NCBI GenBank assembly: GCA_035493895.1
Contig: DATJHM010000175.1
Location: forward strand, 1 to 45,169
Length of the DNA stretch: 45,169 nt
From: DATJHM01 sp035493895
Lineage (GTDB): Bacteria > Chloroflexota > Ktedonobacteria > Ktedonobacterales > Ktedonobacteraceae
Direction of reading: 5' to 3'
The notes beneath the pieces were generated by a model. The model was not told the DNA's origin and ran no database searches. It was given only the letters and a program-made list of their open reading frames with translations. This document shows positions 25,250 through 33,990 of this stretch, piece by piece. The first letter of the stretch is position 1; every line of letters starts with the position of its first letter. Position numbers and translations under genes: made by a program.

Positions 25250-26068
25250 ATGACATCACTCTCGACCCTCTCGATATCTGAAGTGCCCGCTCTCATCAAA
25301 ATTGCGGAAGAGGCCATTCGCGAAACTGGAAGTTATCTTCTTGAGCACCTGGGGCAGGCGCAGGTGCAGCACAGAAAAGCTCACAAAGATGATCTGCTCG
25401 ATGTAGATCTAGGATCGGAGAGAATCATTCTCTCGAAATTACAGAAGGAAGCTCCGCACATCGGCATCCTTTCTGAAGAAGCTGGCGTCATTGGCAGGCA
25501 GGATCAGTACTGGACAGTTGATCCGGTCGATGGTTCTGCGAACTTCCAGCATGGGAACCCCCTCTTTGCTATATCCATCGCCTTGATTGTAAACCAGGAA
25601 ACGGTGGGTGCAGTTATCTCTATCCCGACCAGAAATGAGGTATTTAGCGCAGTTCGTGGTCAGGGAGCCTATCTCAACGGCGAAAAGATCAGCGTCTCAC
25701 AGGTGGCAACGCTCGATGAGGCATTGGTCCAGGTTGGCGATCTCTCCGCGACAACCAATCCCCGCATCCTTGAAGAGGGACTGCGCGACTTCACTGCGAT
25801 AACCACGCATGTGCATCGCACGCGTATCATTGGCACGACTGTCACCGAGCTTGCGTACGTCGCCAGTGGCAAAGCTGACGCCCTCGTCAGCCGTACTTCC
25901 AATCTGTGGGATGTTGCCGCGGGAAGGCTTCTGGTGAGTGAGGCCGGAGGGAAGATGACGACTATTGCCGATAACAGAGCCAGACCTTTGTTCATCTACA
26001 GCAACGGCGTCTTTCACGATACCCTCCATACTCTTCTCGCTACTTTGAGCGATTCCGCAGAGAAATAA
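25250..26068 (+). CDS. Inositol-monophosphatase-family phosphatase
   Basis: 272 residues. The metal-binding motifs are present: LSEEAGVIG (first Glu), WTVDPVDGSANF (DPxDGS/TxNF), and NLWDVAAGRLLVSEAGGKMT, the second family signature. Members cleave myo-inositol phosphate, 3'-phosphoadenosine 5'-phosphate or fructose 1,6-bisphosphate with magnesium. Which of these applies is not decidable here. The ribosome site is weak (AAAGAT). It is followed by a gene remnant on the other strand. Confidence 0.9.
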   Translation: MTSLSTLSISEVPALIKIAEEAIRETGSYLLEHLGQAQVQHRKAHKDDLLDVDLGSERIILSKLQKEAPHIGILSEEAGVIGRQDQYWTVDPVDGSANFQHGNPLFAISIALIVNQETVGAVISIPTRNEVFSAVRGQGAYLNGEKISVSQVATLDEALVQVGDLSATTNPRILEEGLRDFTAITTHVHRTRIIGTTVTELAYVASGKADALVSRTSNLWDVAAGRLLVSEAGGKMTTIADNRARPLFIYSNGVFHDTLHTLLATLSDSAEK

Positions 26069-26076
26069 GAGTTTCT

Positions 26077-26232
26077 CTACCCAAACGTCTTATCGAACCA
26101 ACCAAAGATGCGTTGATTGAGCAAAAGTGTCGTGCCTTCGTGACAAAGCTCTTCAACTGCATCTTCAGTGGTGAAGAGGTAATGCCCTCGATAGTCCCTT
26201 TCAACATGTATTGACCTATCTTCTGCATATAA
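26077..26232 (-). pseudogene. Probable 3' remnant of an unidentified gene
   Basis: On the minus strand a frame of 51 codons without a start ends at TAG 26077-26079. The translation looks like a real protein C-terminus (RDYRGHYLFTTEDAVEEL, then LLLNQRIFGWFDKTFG). An in-frame TGA at 26233-26235 precedes it and no ATG is available. The parent family is not recognised. A nearby frame on the same strand is also open (26040-26264) but reads as less protein-like. Confidence 0.35.
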
Positions 26233-26257
26233 TCAAGGATGAGAAGTAGATCCTGTT

Positions 26258-26287
26258 TTGACAAGATCTACCAGTCTGTGTTTTACT
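26258..26287 (+). promoter_or_regulatory. Promoter of the serpin-like gene
   Basis: TTGACA (26258-26263), 18-bp spacer, TTTACT (26282-26287). A 7-bp inverted repeat GTAGATC-n12-GATCTAC (26246-26271) overlaps the -35 box and could be an operator. Confidence 0.5.
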
Positions 26288-26327
26288 AGATGCGCAATCT
26301 CAAGAAGAGAAAGGGAACATCTAAAAA

Positions 26328-27224
26328 ATGAGTAGCACAGCTGTGATCTATCCTATCGTTGCCGCTCTGATGAAGGCTGAAGAGTTCATAGGACCGCACA
26401 GAGTCTGGCAATCAGTCAATCGCACACAGGCCGTCTTTCTCAGCGAATTCTTTGCATCCTGTCGTCAGGAAAGCCTCTCGATTGCTGAGATTGAGAGCAT
26501 CGCTTCTTTTTCATCCGGCGAGCTCAACCGCTTCCTGCGCGCGCGAGGGTTCAGGATTGAGCTTGCGCCTTTGCAGAGTGGCAACGACTGGAAGGAAGTG
26601 GGCATTGTCAGTGTGTTGGATCTCTCGGTAAACTGGTCCAGCCCGGGACTGGAAATGAAAGTCAGGGGGCAGGATGGGAAAGTCTATCCTGGCGTTTACC
26701 TGATTTTTGCAGAGAGCCGCTTCTATCGAGCTGCCCATCACGACTACCCCATCGTGCAACTGTCAACGACATCCAGCGACAGAGTCTACATGACGAGGCT
26801 CGATAGCGCTCTCGCAGATTTTGAGCTGCTCCACAAAGTGCAACAGCTCTCGGACTCATGCCAGCCCATCGATGACTACGGTGAGGTTATCTTTCCGATG
26901 GTCGATTTGAAGCAAGAAGTGGATATCAGCTGGCTCGTCAATCTGGAGACCACCAGTGCCGAAGGCGAGCCTGTGAAAATCTCGCATGCGCTCCAGGAGA
27001 CGCATCTCGCGCTGGACGAGGAAGGTGCTCGTGCAAAGAGCGCTACTGCTGTTATACACAAAATAGGCGGTGTAGGCGTGCCCAAACCGCTACTGGTGAT
27101 TGATGGGCCGTTCCTCATCTGGATTGAGCGCCCCGGTCTCATGAAGCCGCTCTTCGTCGGATACATTACCGAAGAAAATTGGAAAAAACCGGAGAAACAA
27201 AAAGAGCAACCATACATAGATTAG
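26328..27224 (+). CDS. Divergent serpin-like protein, short at the N-terminus
   Basis: 298 residues. The C-terminal third resembles a serpin: ISHALQETHLALDEEG, hinge EEGARAKSATAV, then PFLIWIERPG and LMKPLFVGYI, which match the s5A-hinge, s4B and s5B strands of serpins (for example EEGTEAAAATAV, PFLFFI and PLFMGKV). From the hinge Glu to the PFL strand there are 31 residues, close to the 28 in alpha-1-antitrypsin, so a full reactive loop is present; P1 would fall near the IGG segment. The N-terminal helices of a serpin (about 70 residues) are missing or unrecognisable, and no signal peptide is seen. Serpins trap proteases; an inhibitory role here is inference, as P13 Arg and P11 Lys in the hinge are unusual. 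Confidence 0.6.
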   Translation: MSSTAVIYPIVAALMKAEEFIGPHRVWQSVNRTQAVFLSEFFASCRQESLSIAEIESIASFSSGELNRFLRARGFRIELAPLQSGNDWKEVGIVSVLDLSVNWSSPGLEMKVRGQDGKVYPGVYLIFAESRFYRAAHHDYPIVQLSTTSSDRVYMTRLDSALADFELLHKVQQLSDSCQPIDDYGEVIFPMVDLKQEVDISWLVNLETTSAEGEPVKISHALQETHLALDEEGARAKSATAVIHKIGGVGVPKPLLVIDGPFLIWIERPGLMKPLFVGYITEENWKKPEKQKEQPYID

Positions 27225-27400
27225 CCTCCTGTGCCGGTAATCCATCTGGCAAATCACCCCCTTTTCCTTGCTTGTATCTTTGCTCCCTTGATGTATAAAC
27301 ATGCTCGACAAGCGCATTCCACCCGGGTATAATGAGGAAAAAAATAGCTGTATATATTGACATTTATCTATAATGGGGATGAATGTCAGGGAGGAGTGCG

Positions 27401-28267
27401 ATGCCGATCTCACCTGATTCCAGGCACGAGCGACCGAGTACCTATTTTGTGCAGGATCGCTCCAATCAAGATGAACTCAGTCGTTTACAGGTCCAGGATC
27501 ATCTGCTCACTGTAGGCATAGGAGGCGTGCTGCCAGAGCAACCCGACCCGACTGTTTTCCCGCATGTCCTCGACGTTGGCTGCGGAACAGGTGGCTGGCT
27601 CATTGAGCTGGCGCAAACCACACCGACCTGCACCAGGCTGGTAGGCGTGGATGCGAGCCCTACATTCATTGCATATGCGCGTGCTCGGGCCGAAGCTGAG
27701 CAGGTGAGCGATCGCGTGGAGTTCCATGCTATGGATGCTCTGCGCATGCTCGAATTTCCCGATGCTACCTTTGATCTCGTCAATCATCGCTTTGCGGCGA
27801 GCTGGCTGCGTACCTGGGACTGGCCCAAACTCTTGCAGGAGTACCAGCGTGTGTGCCGTTCGGGTGGCGTGGTGCGCGTCACCGAACCGATGGCTACCAG
27901 GAGTAATGGTCCAGCCCTCTCACGCCTCTCTGAACTGTTCCTCCAGGCATTTTATCAGGCCGGGCACTTCTTTACTGCTGCGAATGAAGGCGTCACTGGC
28001 GAACTGGCACGCCTGTTGCGCCAGCATGGGCTGCAAGAGGTGCAGACACGTATCTGTACCCTCGAATATCGCATGGGCGACCCCGCCGGGGAGCGTTTTT
28101 TTGCGGATCTCAAACTCATCCTGCGCACAGGATTGCCCTTCTTTCGCAAGTGGACGCATGTGCCTGAGAACTACGAGGAGCTCTATCAACAAATGCTCAA
28201 CGAGATGCAGCAGCCGGGCTTTATGGCAACCATGGGCGTGATGACTGCCTGGGGGCAGGTCCCGTAA
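27401..28267 (+). CDS. Class I SAM-dependent methyltransferase
   Basis: About 288 residues. VLDVGCGTGGWLIELA is motif I binding S-adenosylmethionine, LVGVDASPTFI motif II, and FPDATFDLVNHR motif IV; YQRVCRSGGVVRVTEP follows as motif V/VI of the UbiE/COQ5-like group. The methyl acceptor is unknown. ATG 27401 is preferred because GGGAGG lies 6 nt upstream; an in-frame ATG at 27383 lacks one. It lies 176 bp after the serpin-like gene, likely on its own transcript. Confidence 0.9.
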   Translation: MPISPDSRHERPSTYFVQDRSNQDELSRLQVQDHLLTVGIGGVLPEQPDPTVFPHVLDVGCGTGGWLIELAQTTPTCTRLVGVDASPTFIAYARARAEAEQVSDRVEFHAMDALRMLEFPDATFDLVNHRFAASWLRTWDWPKLLQEYQRVCRSGGVVRVTEPMATRSNGPALSRLSELFLQAFYQAGHFFTAANEGVTGELARLLRQHGLQEVQTRICTLEYRMGDPAGERFFADLKLILRTGLPFFRKWTHVPENYEELYQQMLNEMQQPGFMATMGVMTAWGQVP

Positions 28268-28353
28268 ATACGCGAAATCTATAGAGAAAAACTGGGGCCA
28301 GGAACCCTGGTTTAAAAACCCGACACTTCTACACAACTTTTTGCTTCTTCCTC

Positions 28354-28439
28354 AGTAGCACAAATCACCTGTTCTGCGATGTGAAAACTGAAAAGTATTT
28401 CAGATTTTCTCTCGCCTCTTCTGGACAACTTGTGCTACT
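28354..28439. repeat. 10-bp inverted repeat enclosing 66 bp
   Basis: AGTAGCACAA (28354-28363) and TTGTGCTACT (28430-28439) pair perfectly. Short ACAACTT copies lie outside the left arm and inside the right arm. It could be a miniature element or a long-range operator. The rest of the 353-bp gap (28268-28620) shows no gene. Confidence 0.4.
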
Positions 28440-28620
28440 AGATGCTAAAATGAAGTTATTGGGAACATGCAATAGCGACAAAAGGCAAGAGTAAATTAAG
28501 GTGACAAATTTGAGCAAAAAAGGCTGGAGCACATAAAGCACTATCTATTTGGAACATCCCTCCTTGACCATTGCAAGGAGACTATTTGTCAACTTCGATA
28601 CGTTTCCAGGAGATCCTGAA

Positions 28621-29754
28621 ATGGATATTGAGATGTCTACGCAACAAACCTTCCGCGAAGGTTCTGTTTCCCAGAGGATTATTGAACCTTTGCACCTCTA
28701 TGATCCTTTGCTTGTCTTGCTCAAAGTCAAACTCCGTCTCAATGATTGGTGGCTCCTCGCTGTATGGTGGGTCCTTGTTCTCGGCCTCCTTCTGATGGTT
28801 GCTGCCATCATTCCCATAGATAAATGGGATGGCCGCGTTTTTTTTTCACCTCTCCAACTCCTTGATTTCTCTGCTGCCTACCTCATTCTGGTCGGAACGT
28901 ACCTCTCTCTGCCCTCCGCTATGGCGGACTTCTTCAACCGCCTCTGGGAAAATGTGCTCATTGGCGATGATCGTACAGATATACCAGGATCACGCTCTTA
29001 TCTGGAGTTCGTGGAGCAACAGGTACGCTGGATACATTCCCGCTGGTGGGGCGCAATCGCGCTCCTGGTAGCCGCCCTCAATCCACTCTTTCTCCTTTTC
29101 GTTCATCCTGAAATAGCGAGCGGCCTCCCTTTGTGGATGGTATTCTTCGGCCTCTTCATTGTCTTAGTCGGAAACTATGCCATTGTTCTTGTCCTTGCAT
29201 GGCTGGTGATGATCGCAGTTATCACCCATCAATTGTTTCGTGGCTTCACTTTTCGCGTAAAACCTTTGCATCCAGATGGCTCTGGAGGACTTGGCCTCTT
29301 TAATCGCCTCCTATGGATAAGTACCCCTCTGATCGTAATCGCGGGCTGTTCTATCCCTGCTTTTTGGGGGAGCGCTTCTTCATTGTTCGATAGAATCTTC
29401 CTTCTGGGTGATATTCTGTTTTACCTGCTTGCGGCCTCGCTGCTTCTGAGAGCCTGGCTTGTCTTACCTCATCAGGCGATGGTACAGGCTCGCAACAGGC
29501 TCTTACACCCCCTCACCAACGAGTATGAGCGCGCTCTTGGTGAGACGATGTCGGGGACCATGAGTGATGCGACCGCGGTGAACGAAGGGACAGAGCGCTT
29601 AGTCGCATTACGAAAACGCCACGAGGAAGTCCACAGCGGCTTCCCCACATGGCCGATTGAGATCATGCAGCTGCGTGGCCTGGTGACGCTCTTGATCTTG
29701 CCTGTCCTCCTCGCACTTCTCCCGTTCCTTCTCGATCTGTTCGCGAAGAAGTAG
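28621..29754 (+). CDS. Polytopic membrane protein of unknown function
   Basis: 377 residues from ATG 28621, chosen because AGGAG lies 8 nt upstream; the frame is open from a TTG at 28549. About six to seven hydrophobic helices are seen (for example WWVLVLGLLLMVAAIIP, SAAYLILVGTYLSLP, GLFIVLVGNYAIVLVLAWLV). A soluble, charged part of about 60 residues near the C-terminus (NEYERALGETMSGTM..LRKRHEEVH) precedes a last helix. The motif HPDGSGGLGLFNRLLW in the central loop is striking but I cannot assign it. No transport or enzyme signature was recognised. Confidence 0.75.
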   Translation: MDIEMSTQQTFREGSVSQRIIEPLHLYDPLLVLLKVKLRLNDWWLLAVWWVLVLGLLLMVAAIIPIDKWDGRVFFSPLQLLDFSAAYLILVGTYLSLPSAMADFFNRLWENVLIGDDRTDIPGSRSYLEFVEQQVRWIHSRWWGAIALLVAALNPLFLLFVHPEIASGLPLWMVFFGLFIVLVGNYAIVLVLAWLVMIAVITHQLFRGFTFRVKPLHPDGSGGLGLFNRLLWISTPLIVIAGCSIPAFWGSASSLFDRIFLLGDILFYLLAASLLLRAWLVLPHQAMVQARNRLLHPLTNEYERALGETMSGTMSDATAVNEGTERLVALRKRHEEVHSGFPTWPIEIMQLRGLVTLLILPVLLALLPFLLDLFAKK

Positions 29755-29902
29755 AAGAAGTCTGTCTCCCTCAGGACGACACCATCTCGTATTTTGGCTC
29801 TTCCGCAACTTTTGTGTTACTTATGCGCTTCCAGTTAGTTTCACGCGAAATCGAGAAATTAGCCTGAAGAAGAACAGCCATCTCTGTTTTATGGGAGAAG
29901 AC

Positions 29903-29920
29903 GCATGCATCCCTGCATGC
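29903..29920 (-). terminator. Hairpin downstream of the urea/amide channel gene
   Basis: GCATGCA, loop of 4, TGCATGC: a perfect 7-bp stem 9 nt past the stop of the minus-strand operon. No T-run of length, so possibly only an mRNA end stabiliser. Confidence 0.4.
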
Positions 29921-29928
29921 AAGCACCA

Positions 29929-31056
29929 CTACGCCGGTTCCACCCTCCGTCCCACACCAACCGCCGCCTGCTCCTCGAGAAATTCGTGGCGAATTTGCTC
30001 GGCATTGGTGAGGGCCGCTAATGGCACTGGATGGAAAACCTGGAAGCCAGCTTTGGGTAAGATGAACAGCCATGCGCTAATCACAAACGGGGCCGTCAGC
30101 GCTGGCATGCCCAGAGGCGAGAGCCAGACGCTCACCGTCGCCATCACAATAGTACTGACCAGCGTCCCGACCAACGCATATAATGCTGACTGCCAGGTGA
30201 GCACGTAGAAGAGGCCACCAAGTGCGATCCCGGTTAACACAGCATTGAAGCCATAGAGGCCATGATAGACCCAATAGCCATTGCCACCGAAGAGGAAGAG
30301 AGCAGAGAGCATTCCTACCAGCGAACCCAGGGCGGCGAAAAGCGCTGAGATGCGCGAGTTCACCAGGATCGCCACGAGGAAGATAACCCCGGTGATCAGG
30401 TTGTCCTGAAAGAAGACCTCTCCAATGCCACGGAAGAAGGCATGCAGCAAATTCGGCAGCGTGACGCCTGCCCCCGTGAGCGTGGTTGGTAGCGGTCTGA
30501 GATCGGTCTGAACTGAGGCACTGGGATTGAGGAGCGTCGGCTGTATCAACGTCGTGGGCTGGAGATGGCTAAATAGAAAGACCCCGAAGAGAAAGAGCCA
30601 GGCGCTTAAAACAAATGGCGCGGTCAGCGCTGGCATATCCCGACTCCCCATGAGGTTGAGCAGGCCCATCATGATGATGCTGCTCAAAATAGCCGCCAGC
30701 ACAATATATACGATGAGTACAGCGTTCCAGTTCAAGAAAAATGCCAGACCAATGCCCGTAAGTATCCCGTTATACCCGAAGAGTCCCGCACGGACCAGAC
30801 TGTGATCCGCTTTGAGAACCATCGCCGTCAGGGTGCTTACGACCAGCCCGATCACTCCGGCCAGTCCTAAAAGCGCCGAATTGACAAAAATGCCAACCAG
30901 AAATAAGAGGCCCGTCAGGGGATTGTTCTGGAACATGACCTGCCCACTCCCACGCAGAAGCGTATCGAGAAAACCAACAAGCGGGTTTTCATGAGCCAGA
31001 CGCTCCCACGGAGAATGCAGGCGTTCCAGACCTGCTGCAAAGTCCATGATCTTCAC
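29929..31056 (-). CDS. Urea transporter (UT/SLC14 family), possibly an amide channel
   Basis: 375 residues with about ten helices in two halves that repeat each other: LLRGSGQVMFQNNPLTGLLF with LFGYNGILTGIGLAFF in the first, and FFRGIGEVFFQDNLITGVIF with LYGFNAVLTGIALGGLF in the second. This twofold repeat is the mark of UT channels, which conduct urea passively. It lies 112 bp behind a formamidase gene on the same strand and has no urease nearby, so formamide or another short amide may be the true cargo (inference). A 13-bp perfect hairpin lies between the two genes. Confidence 0.92.
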   Translation of the reverse strand: MKIMDFAAGLERLHSPWERLAHENPLVGFLDTLLRGSGQVMFQNNPLTGLLFLVGIFVNSALLGLAGVIGLVVSTLTAMVLKADHSLVRAGLFGYNGILTGIGLAFFLNWNAVLIVYIVLAAILSSIIMMGLLNLMGSRDMPALTAPFVLSAWLFLFGVFLFSHLQPTTLIQPTLLNPSASVQTDLRPLPTTLTGAGVTLPNLLHAFFRGIGEVFFQDNLITGVIFLVAILVNSRISALFAALGSLVGMLSALFLFGGNGYWVYHGLYGFNAVLTGIALGGLFYVLTWQSALYALVGTLVSTIVMATVSVWLSPLGMPALTAPFVISAWLFILPKAGFQVFHPVPLAALTNAEQIRHEFLEEQAAVGVGRRVEPA

Positions 31057-31088
31057 CTCCTCTACAGAAAAAAACAGTGTGATCTTGC

Positions 31089-31129
31089 TTTCGTTCCTCT
31101 TACCACTACCGATGGCAAGAGGAACGAAA
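31089..31129 (-). other. Intercistronic 13-bp hairpin in the amide operon
   Basis: TTTCGTTCCTCTT (31089-31101) pairs fully with AAGAGGAACGAAA (31117-31129) over a 15-nt loop. Read on the minus strand it is not followed directly by a T-run, so a processing or stability element between the formamidase and channel mRNAs is more likely than termination. Confidence 0.5.
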
Positions 31130-31168
31130 AAAGGTATTCAGGAATTCTCTACATCTCGGAAGGTACAT

Positions 31169-32407
31169 TTATCGACTGGTTGCAATCTGGGTCTGACGTG
31201 AAACAGTGTGCCTCATGGGCTCTACATCGCGCTGGAATATCTCGGTTGGCAGGTAGAGCGTGCAGCAAGCATTCGGAATATCCACAATGCCGCTAACCCT
31301 TCCCTCTACGGGAGCCGCGCCAAGAATAATGTATGCCTGCTCGGCGGTATATCCACAGGTCTGGAGATACTCAATCGCATTCAAGCAGGCATTTTTGTAG
31401 GCGATATGGGCATTGAGGTAATGTTGCTTGTCTTGCTCATCAACGGAGATTCCCTCGAATACGAGGAAACTGGCGTAGCGAGGCTCAAGCGGGCTGGTCT
31501 TAAAAATCGGGTTGGTGATCTTGTACCTGTTGACACCATCCTTGATGAGATCGACGTGCATGTCGATAAAGCCAGCCATTTCAATAGCTCCGCAGAAGGT
31601 AATCTCTCCATCTCCCTGTGAAAAGTGCAGATCGCCTACCGATAGCTTTCCGCCCTTGACATAGACAGGGAAGTAGACACGAGAGCCGCGCGTCAGGTTT
31701 TTGATATCGCAGTTGCCACCATGCTCTCGTGGTGGTACGGTGCGAGCGCCTTCCTGTGCGGCGTTCTTGTAATCTTGACCTTGCAACGAGCCCATGACCG
31801 CATTCTGCTCAAGGGGTGCCAGCGCTAATGGCGGAACACGGTTGGGATTGGTATTGATCAGATCCATCTCGCGTCGATTCCATCTGTCGAGAAGGTTGTG
31901 AGATGGGGCACAGCCGATCAAACCGGGGTGAGGGATACCAACAAATCTTACATCAGGCAGGTGGCGAGAAGTCGCAAAGACTCCACGAAGATCCCAGATG
32001 GCTTTGTGTGCATCGGGGAAACGATCGGTCAGAAAACCACCACCATTGGTTTTGGCGAAAATGCCGGTATATCCCCATTCTGTGTTCGCTCCAGGGAATG
32101 GTCCTAAATCGAGAATGTCCACAACAAGGACATCTCCAGGCTCCGCGCCATCCACTGCGATTGGCCCACTCAGAACGTGAGGGATCGAGAGATCGACGTC
32201 GCGAACGTCGTTCGCACTATCGTCATTCTTAATCTGTCCATCTGTCCAGTCTTTACATTCCATGCGAAATGTCGTGTCCGGACGCACTGAAGCGACGGCT
32301 GGAATATCCGGATGCCAGCGATTGTGCCCGAGTACCCTTTGCTGGCCCCAGGGTTTTGAGAGATCAACGGTAAACAGCGTTTCGTGGCCTACTGCCATTG
32401 TTGTCAT
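31169..32407 (-). CDS. fmdA: Formamidase (acetamidase/formamidase family)
   Basis: 412 residues from the ATG at 32405-32407, chosen because AAGGGG lies 8 nt upstream and the length equals that of Methylophilus FmdA (about 407). Family marks are WHPDIP, DTTFRMECKDWTDGQI, HVLSGPIAVDGAEPGDVLVV, GIPHPGLIGCAPSHNLLDRW and PREHGGNCDIKNLTRGSRVYF. FmdA hydrolyses formamide to formate and ammonia and is a cytoplasmic nitrogen-supply enzyme. The channel gene downstream would bring in the amide. The 760-bp upstream gap holds no clear operator that I can name. Confidence 0.94.
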   Translation of the reverse strand: MTTMAVGHETLFTVDLSKPWGQQRVLGHNRWHPDIPAVASVRPDTTFRMECKDWTDGQIKNDDSANDVRDVDLSIPHVLSGPIAVDGAEPGDVLVVDILDLGPFPGANTEWGYTGIFAKTNGGGFLTDRFPDAHKAIWDLRGVFATSRHLPDVRFVGIPHPGLIGCAPSHNLLDRWNRREMDLINTNPNRVPPLALAPLEQNAVMGSLQGQDYKNAAQEGARTVPPREHGGNCDIKNLTRGSRVYFPVYVKGGKLSVGDLHFSQGDGEITFCGAIEMAGFIDMHVDLIKDGVNRYKITNPIFKTSPLEPRYASFLVFEGISVDEQDKQHYLNAHIAYKNACLNAIEYLQTCGYTAEQAYIILGAAPVEGRVSGIVDIPNACCTLYLPTEIFQRDVEPMRHTVSRQTQIATSR

Positions 32408-33167
32408 GATACGTTCCCCTTTTCTTGTTCTTGAAGACGACGCTCCATTGCGCGTTTGCTGATACACGGGGACTACATAACAGGCTTAATCTATGCTGTC
32501 GTAATACATTTATACTCTAGTACAGTGAACAGCATTTACATGATATATAATCATGGAAGGGATAAGATATATATGCAAAGTGGAAAAGAAGGGTCGATCA
32601 CGAACAGGTGCCACATTATCAGAGCCCGATTCTATGATGTGAATATGGGCCCATATCCGCCCGGAGCCTTTTCCTGTTATAGCCACTTTGCTATATTGTC
32701 TCTACAGGGGAAAATGGAAGCTTATGCAGAATATCAGGGCGATATTCTCTAAAGCTTATCTATTATTTGTTGCAGCGTTTTTTATCTTTTATTCGTTCAT
32801 GGTAAAATGTTAATCCACAAAAAATACATTGTCAAGTATTGGAGTGCCTTTTTAAACTTATCAATAGCGAATTCGTTTTGCATCTATTAATAGAATAGTA
32901 TGCACATTTATCAGCAGGCGCAAAATCGCCTCCCGGCTGAAATGGAATCTATCTCATAGATACTCTGGCAGGTGGATGATCGGACATTATGTGGCAGCAT
33001 GTCTGGTCCCTGGCGGAAGAGACAAAGAGGGTCAACCTATACTTGCATCTAAAAGGCCTGGAAATGGAACGTACTGAGGCTTTCTTTCGTTTCAAGGATT
33101 GAAGGGTTTTTATTTTCTATGGTTCTTTACACAACTCTATGAAAAAAATATGCACAATGGGGGAAAC
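32408..33167. other. Long intergenic region between divergent formamidase and secreted-protein genes
   Basis: AT-rich, with an open frame at 32456-32752 (98 codons) that has weak protein character and no ribosome site; I do not call it a gene. CTATTAATAG (32883-32892) is a 10-bp palindrome. A 37-residue frame at 32989-33102 is listed separately. No known RNA element was recognised. Confidence 0.4.
32989..33102 (+). pseudogene. 37-residue protein-like fragment
   Basis: ATG 32989 opens a frame reading MWQHVWSLAEETKRVNLYLH and then LKGLEMERTEAFFRFKD before TGA 33100-33102. Its amphipathic, charged composition looks like a real protein end and not chance. A stop lies just upstream in frame and no convincing Shine-Dalgarno is present, so a relic of a larger gene (mobile-element protein possible) is the more likely reading. 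Family not recognised. Confidence 0.3.
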
Positions 33168-33935
33168 ATGCAATCATCTCTCATGCCAGGGAGGATGCGC
33201 CTCGTGCTCATTGTCGCTCTGGCGCTGGCGGGCTTTTTCCTGTTACCGTCCGTCAGCTTTGCCTCTCCCCTCCATGGCAGGGGAAGCACTGCTTCTTTTG
33301 CTTTCGTTGGCGTGACTGATCCCGGCTCTGCGGGGGGAGCGCCGATCGCAGGCGGCCTGACGATCACTATCGGCGATTATGGCTATTACCATGGTCAACT
33401 GCATCAGCCAACGGGGACGCAACTCTCCGTTAGCGGTCTCATTGAGCACGATGAGAGCCTCTCGGTCACTATTTACAGTATTCTGGGGCAGCCGCTTATC
33501 AAAGGCGAGGGCAAGTATGTCGCTGATGGCAAATATACTGGCTCTTTCCATGTCTACAGCGGCAACACTCAACTCGCTTCCGGCATCTGGAGCGCTGTTA
33601 CCGTTGATCCTGATGCGACGCTGGGTCTCATGTTTAATGCTGCGGTGCTCAAGGGAACGGATGTCAATATGCTCACGGTCGGCGTACTCGTGCTTGATCG
33701 CGAGACGCTGAAGGGCTATCTCCTGGAACCGGATGGCACGCAGGTAGCTGCGAAGGCTCATTTCAGTAATGACAAGAAGGATATCAAGCTTTCCTTCAAG
33801 AAGGGATTGATTACTGCGACCGGCCAGAAGGCCAGTAGTGCCCTGGTCGGACCCGAAAAGGGCTATATGGGTCAGTTTCAGGGTCCTGCTTCCAATGACA
33901 GTGGCACCTGGACCGCTTTTAAGTTCTCTTTCTAG
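33168..33935 (+). CDS. Secreted protein of unknown function
   Basis: 255 residues from ATG 33168, which follows GGGGGAAAC; the frame is open from 33099. A signal peptide is evident (RMRLVLIVALALAGFFLLP, then SVSFA before the likely cut). The mature part is rich in Gly, Ser, Thr and Val in alternating strands, with repeated small modules such as GGLTITIGDYGYYHGQL and KGEGKYVADGKYTGSFHVYS. A beta-sandwich or barrel is likely. No Cys, no enzyme motif. The strong terminator after it makes it a single-gene unit. Confidence 0.78.
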   Translation: MQSSLMPGRMRLVLIVALALAGFFLLPSVSFASPLHGRGSTASFAFVGVTDPGSAGGAPIAGGLTITIGDYGYYHGQLHQPTGTQLSVSGLIEHDESLSVTIYSILGQPLIKGEGKYVADGKYTGSFHVYSGNTQLASGIWSAVTVDPDATLGLMFNAAVLKGTDVNMLTVGVLVLDRETLKGYLLEPDGTQVAAKAHFSNDKKDIKLSFKKGLITATGQKASSALVGPEKGYMGQFQGPASNDSGTWTAFKFSF

Positions 33936-33954
33936 CCTCTCTTCTGCTCCTATC

Positions 33955-33990
33955 AAGAATGGTCCTTCGCGCTGAAGGACCATTCTTTTC
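33955..33990 (+). terminator. Strong terminator after the secreted-protein gene
   Basis: AAGAATGGTCCTTC (33955-33968), 5-nt loop, GAAGGACCATTCTT (33974-33987), then TTC. A perfect 14-bp stem. Confidence 0.75.

Noticed and set aside
29929..31056. Urease cluster member
   Set aside because: No urease structural or accessory gene is present; the gene follows formamidase, so an amide route is favoured.
32456..32752. 98-codon frame in the gap before the secreted-protein gene
   Set aside because: AT-rich, no ribosome site, odd composition and no recognisable fold; not supported as a gene.
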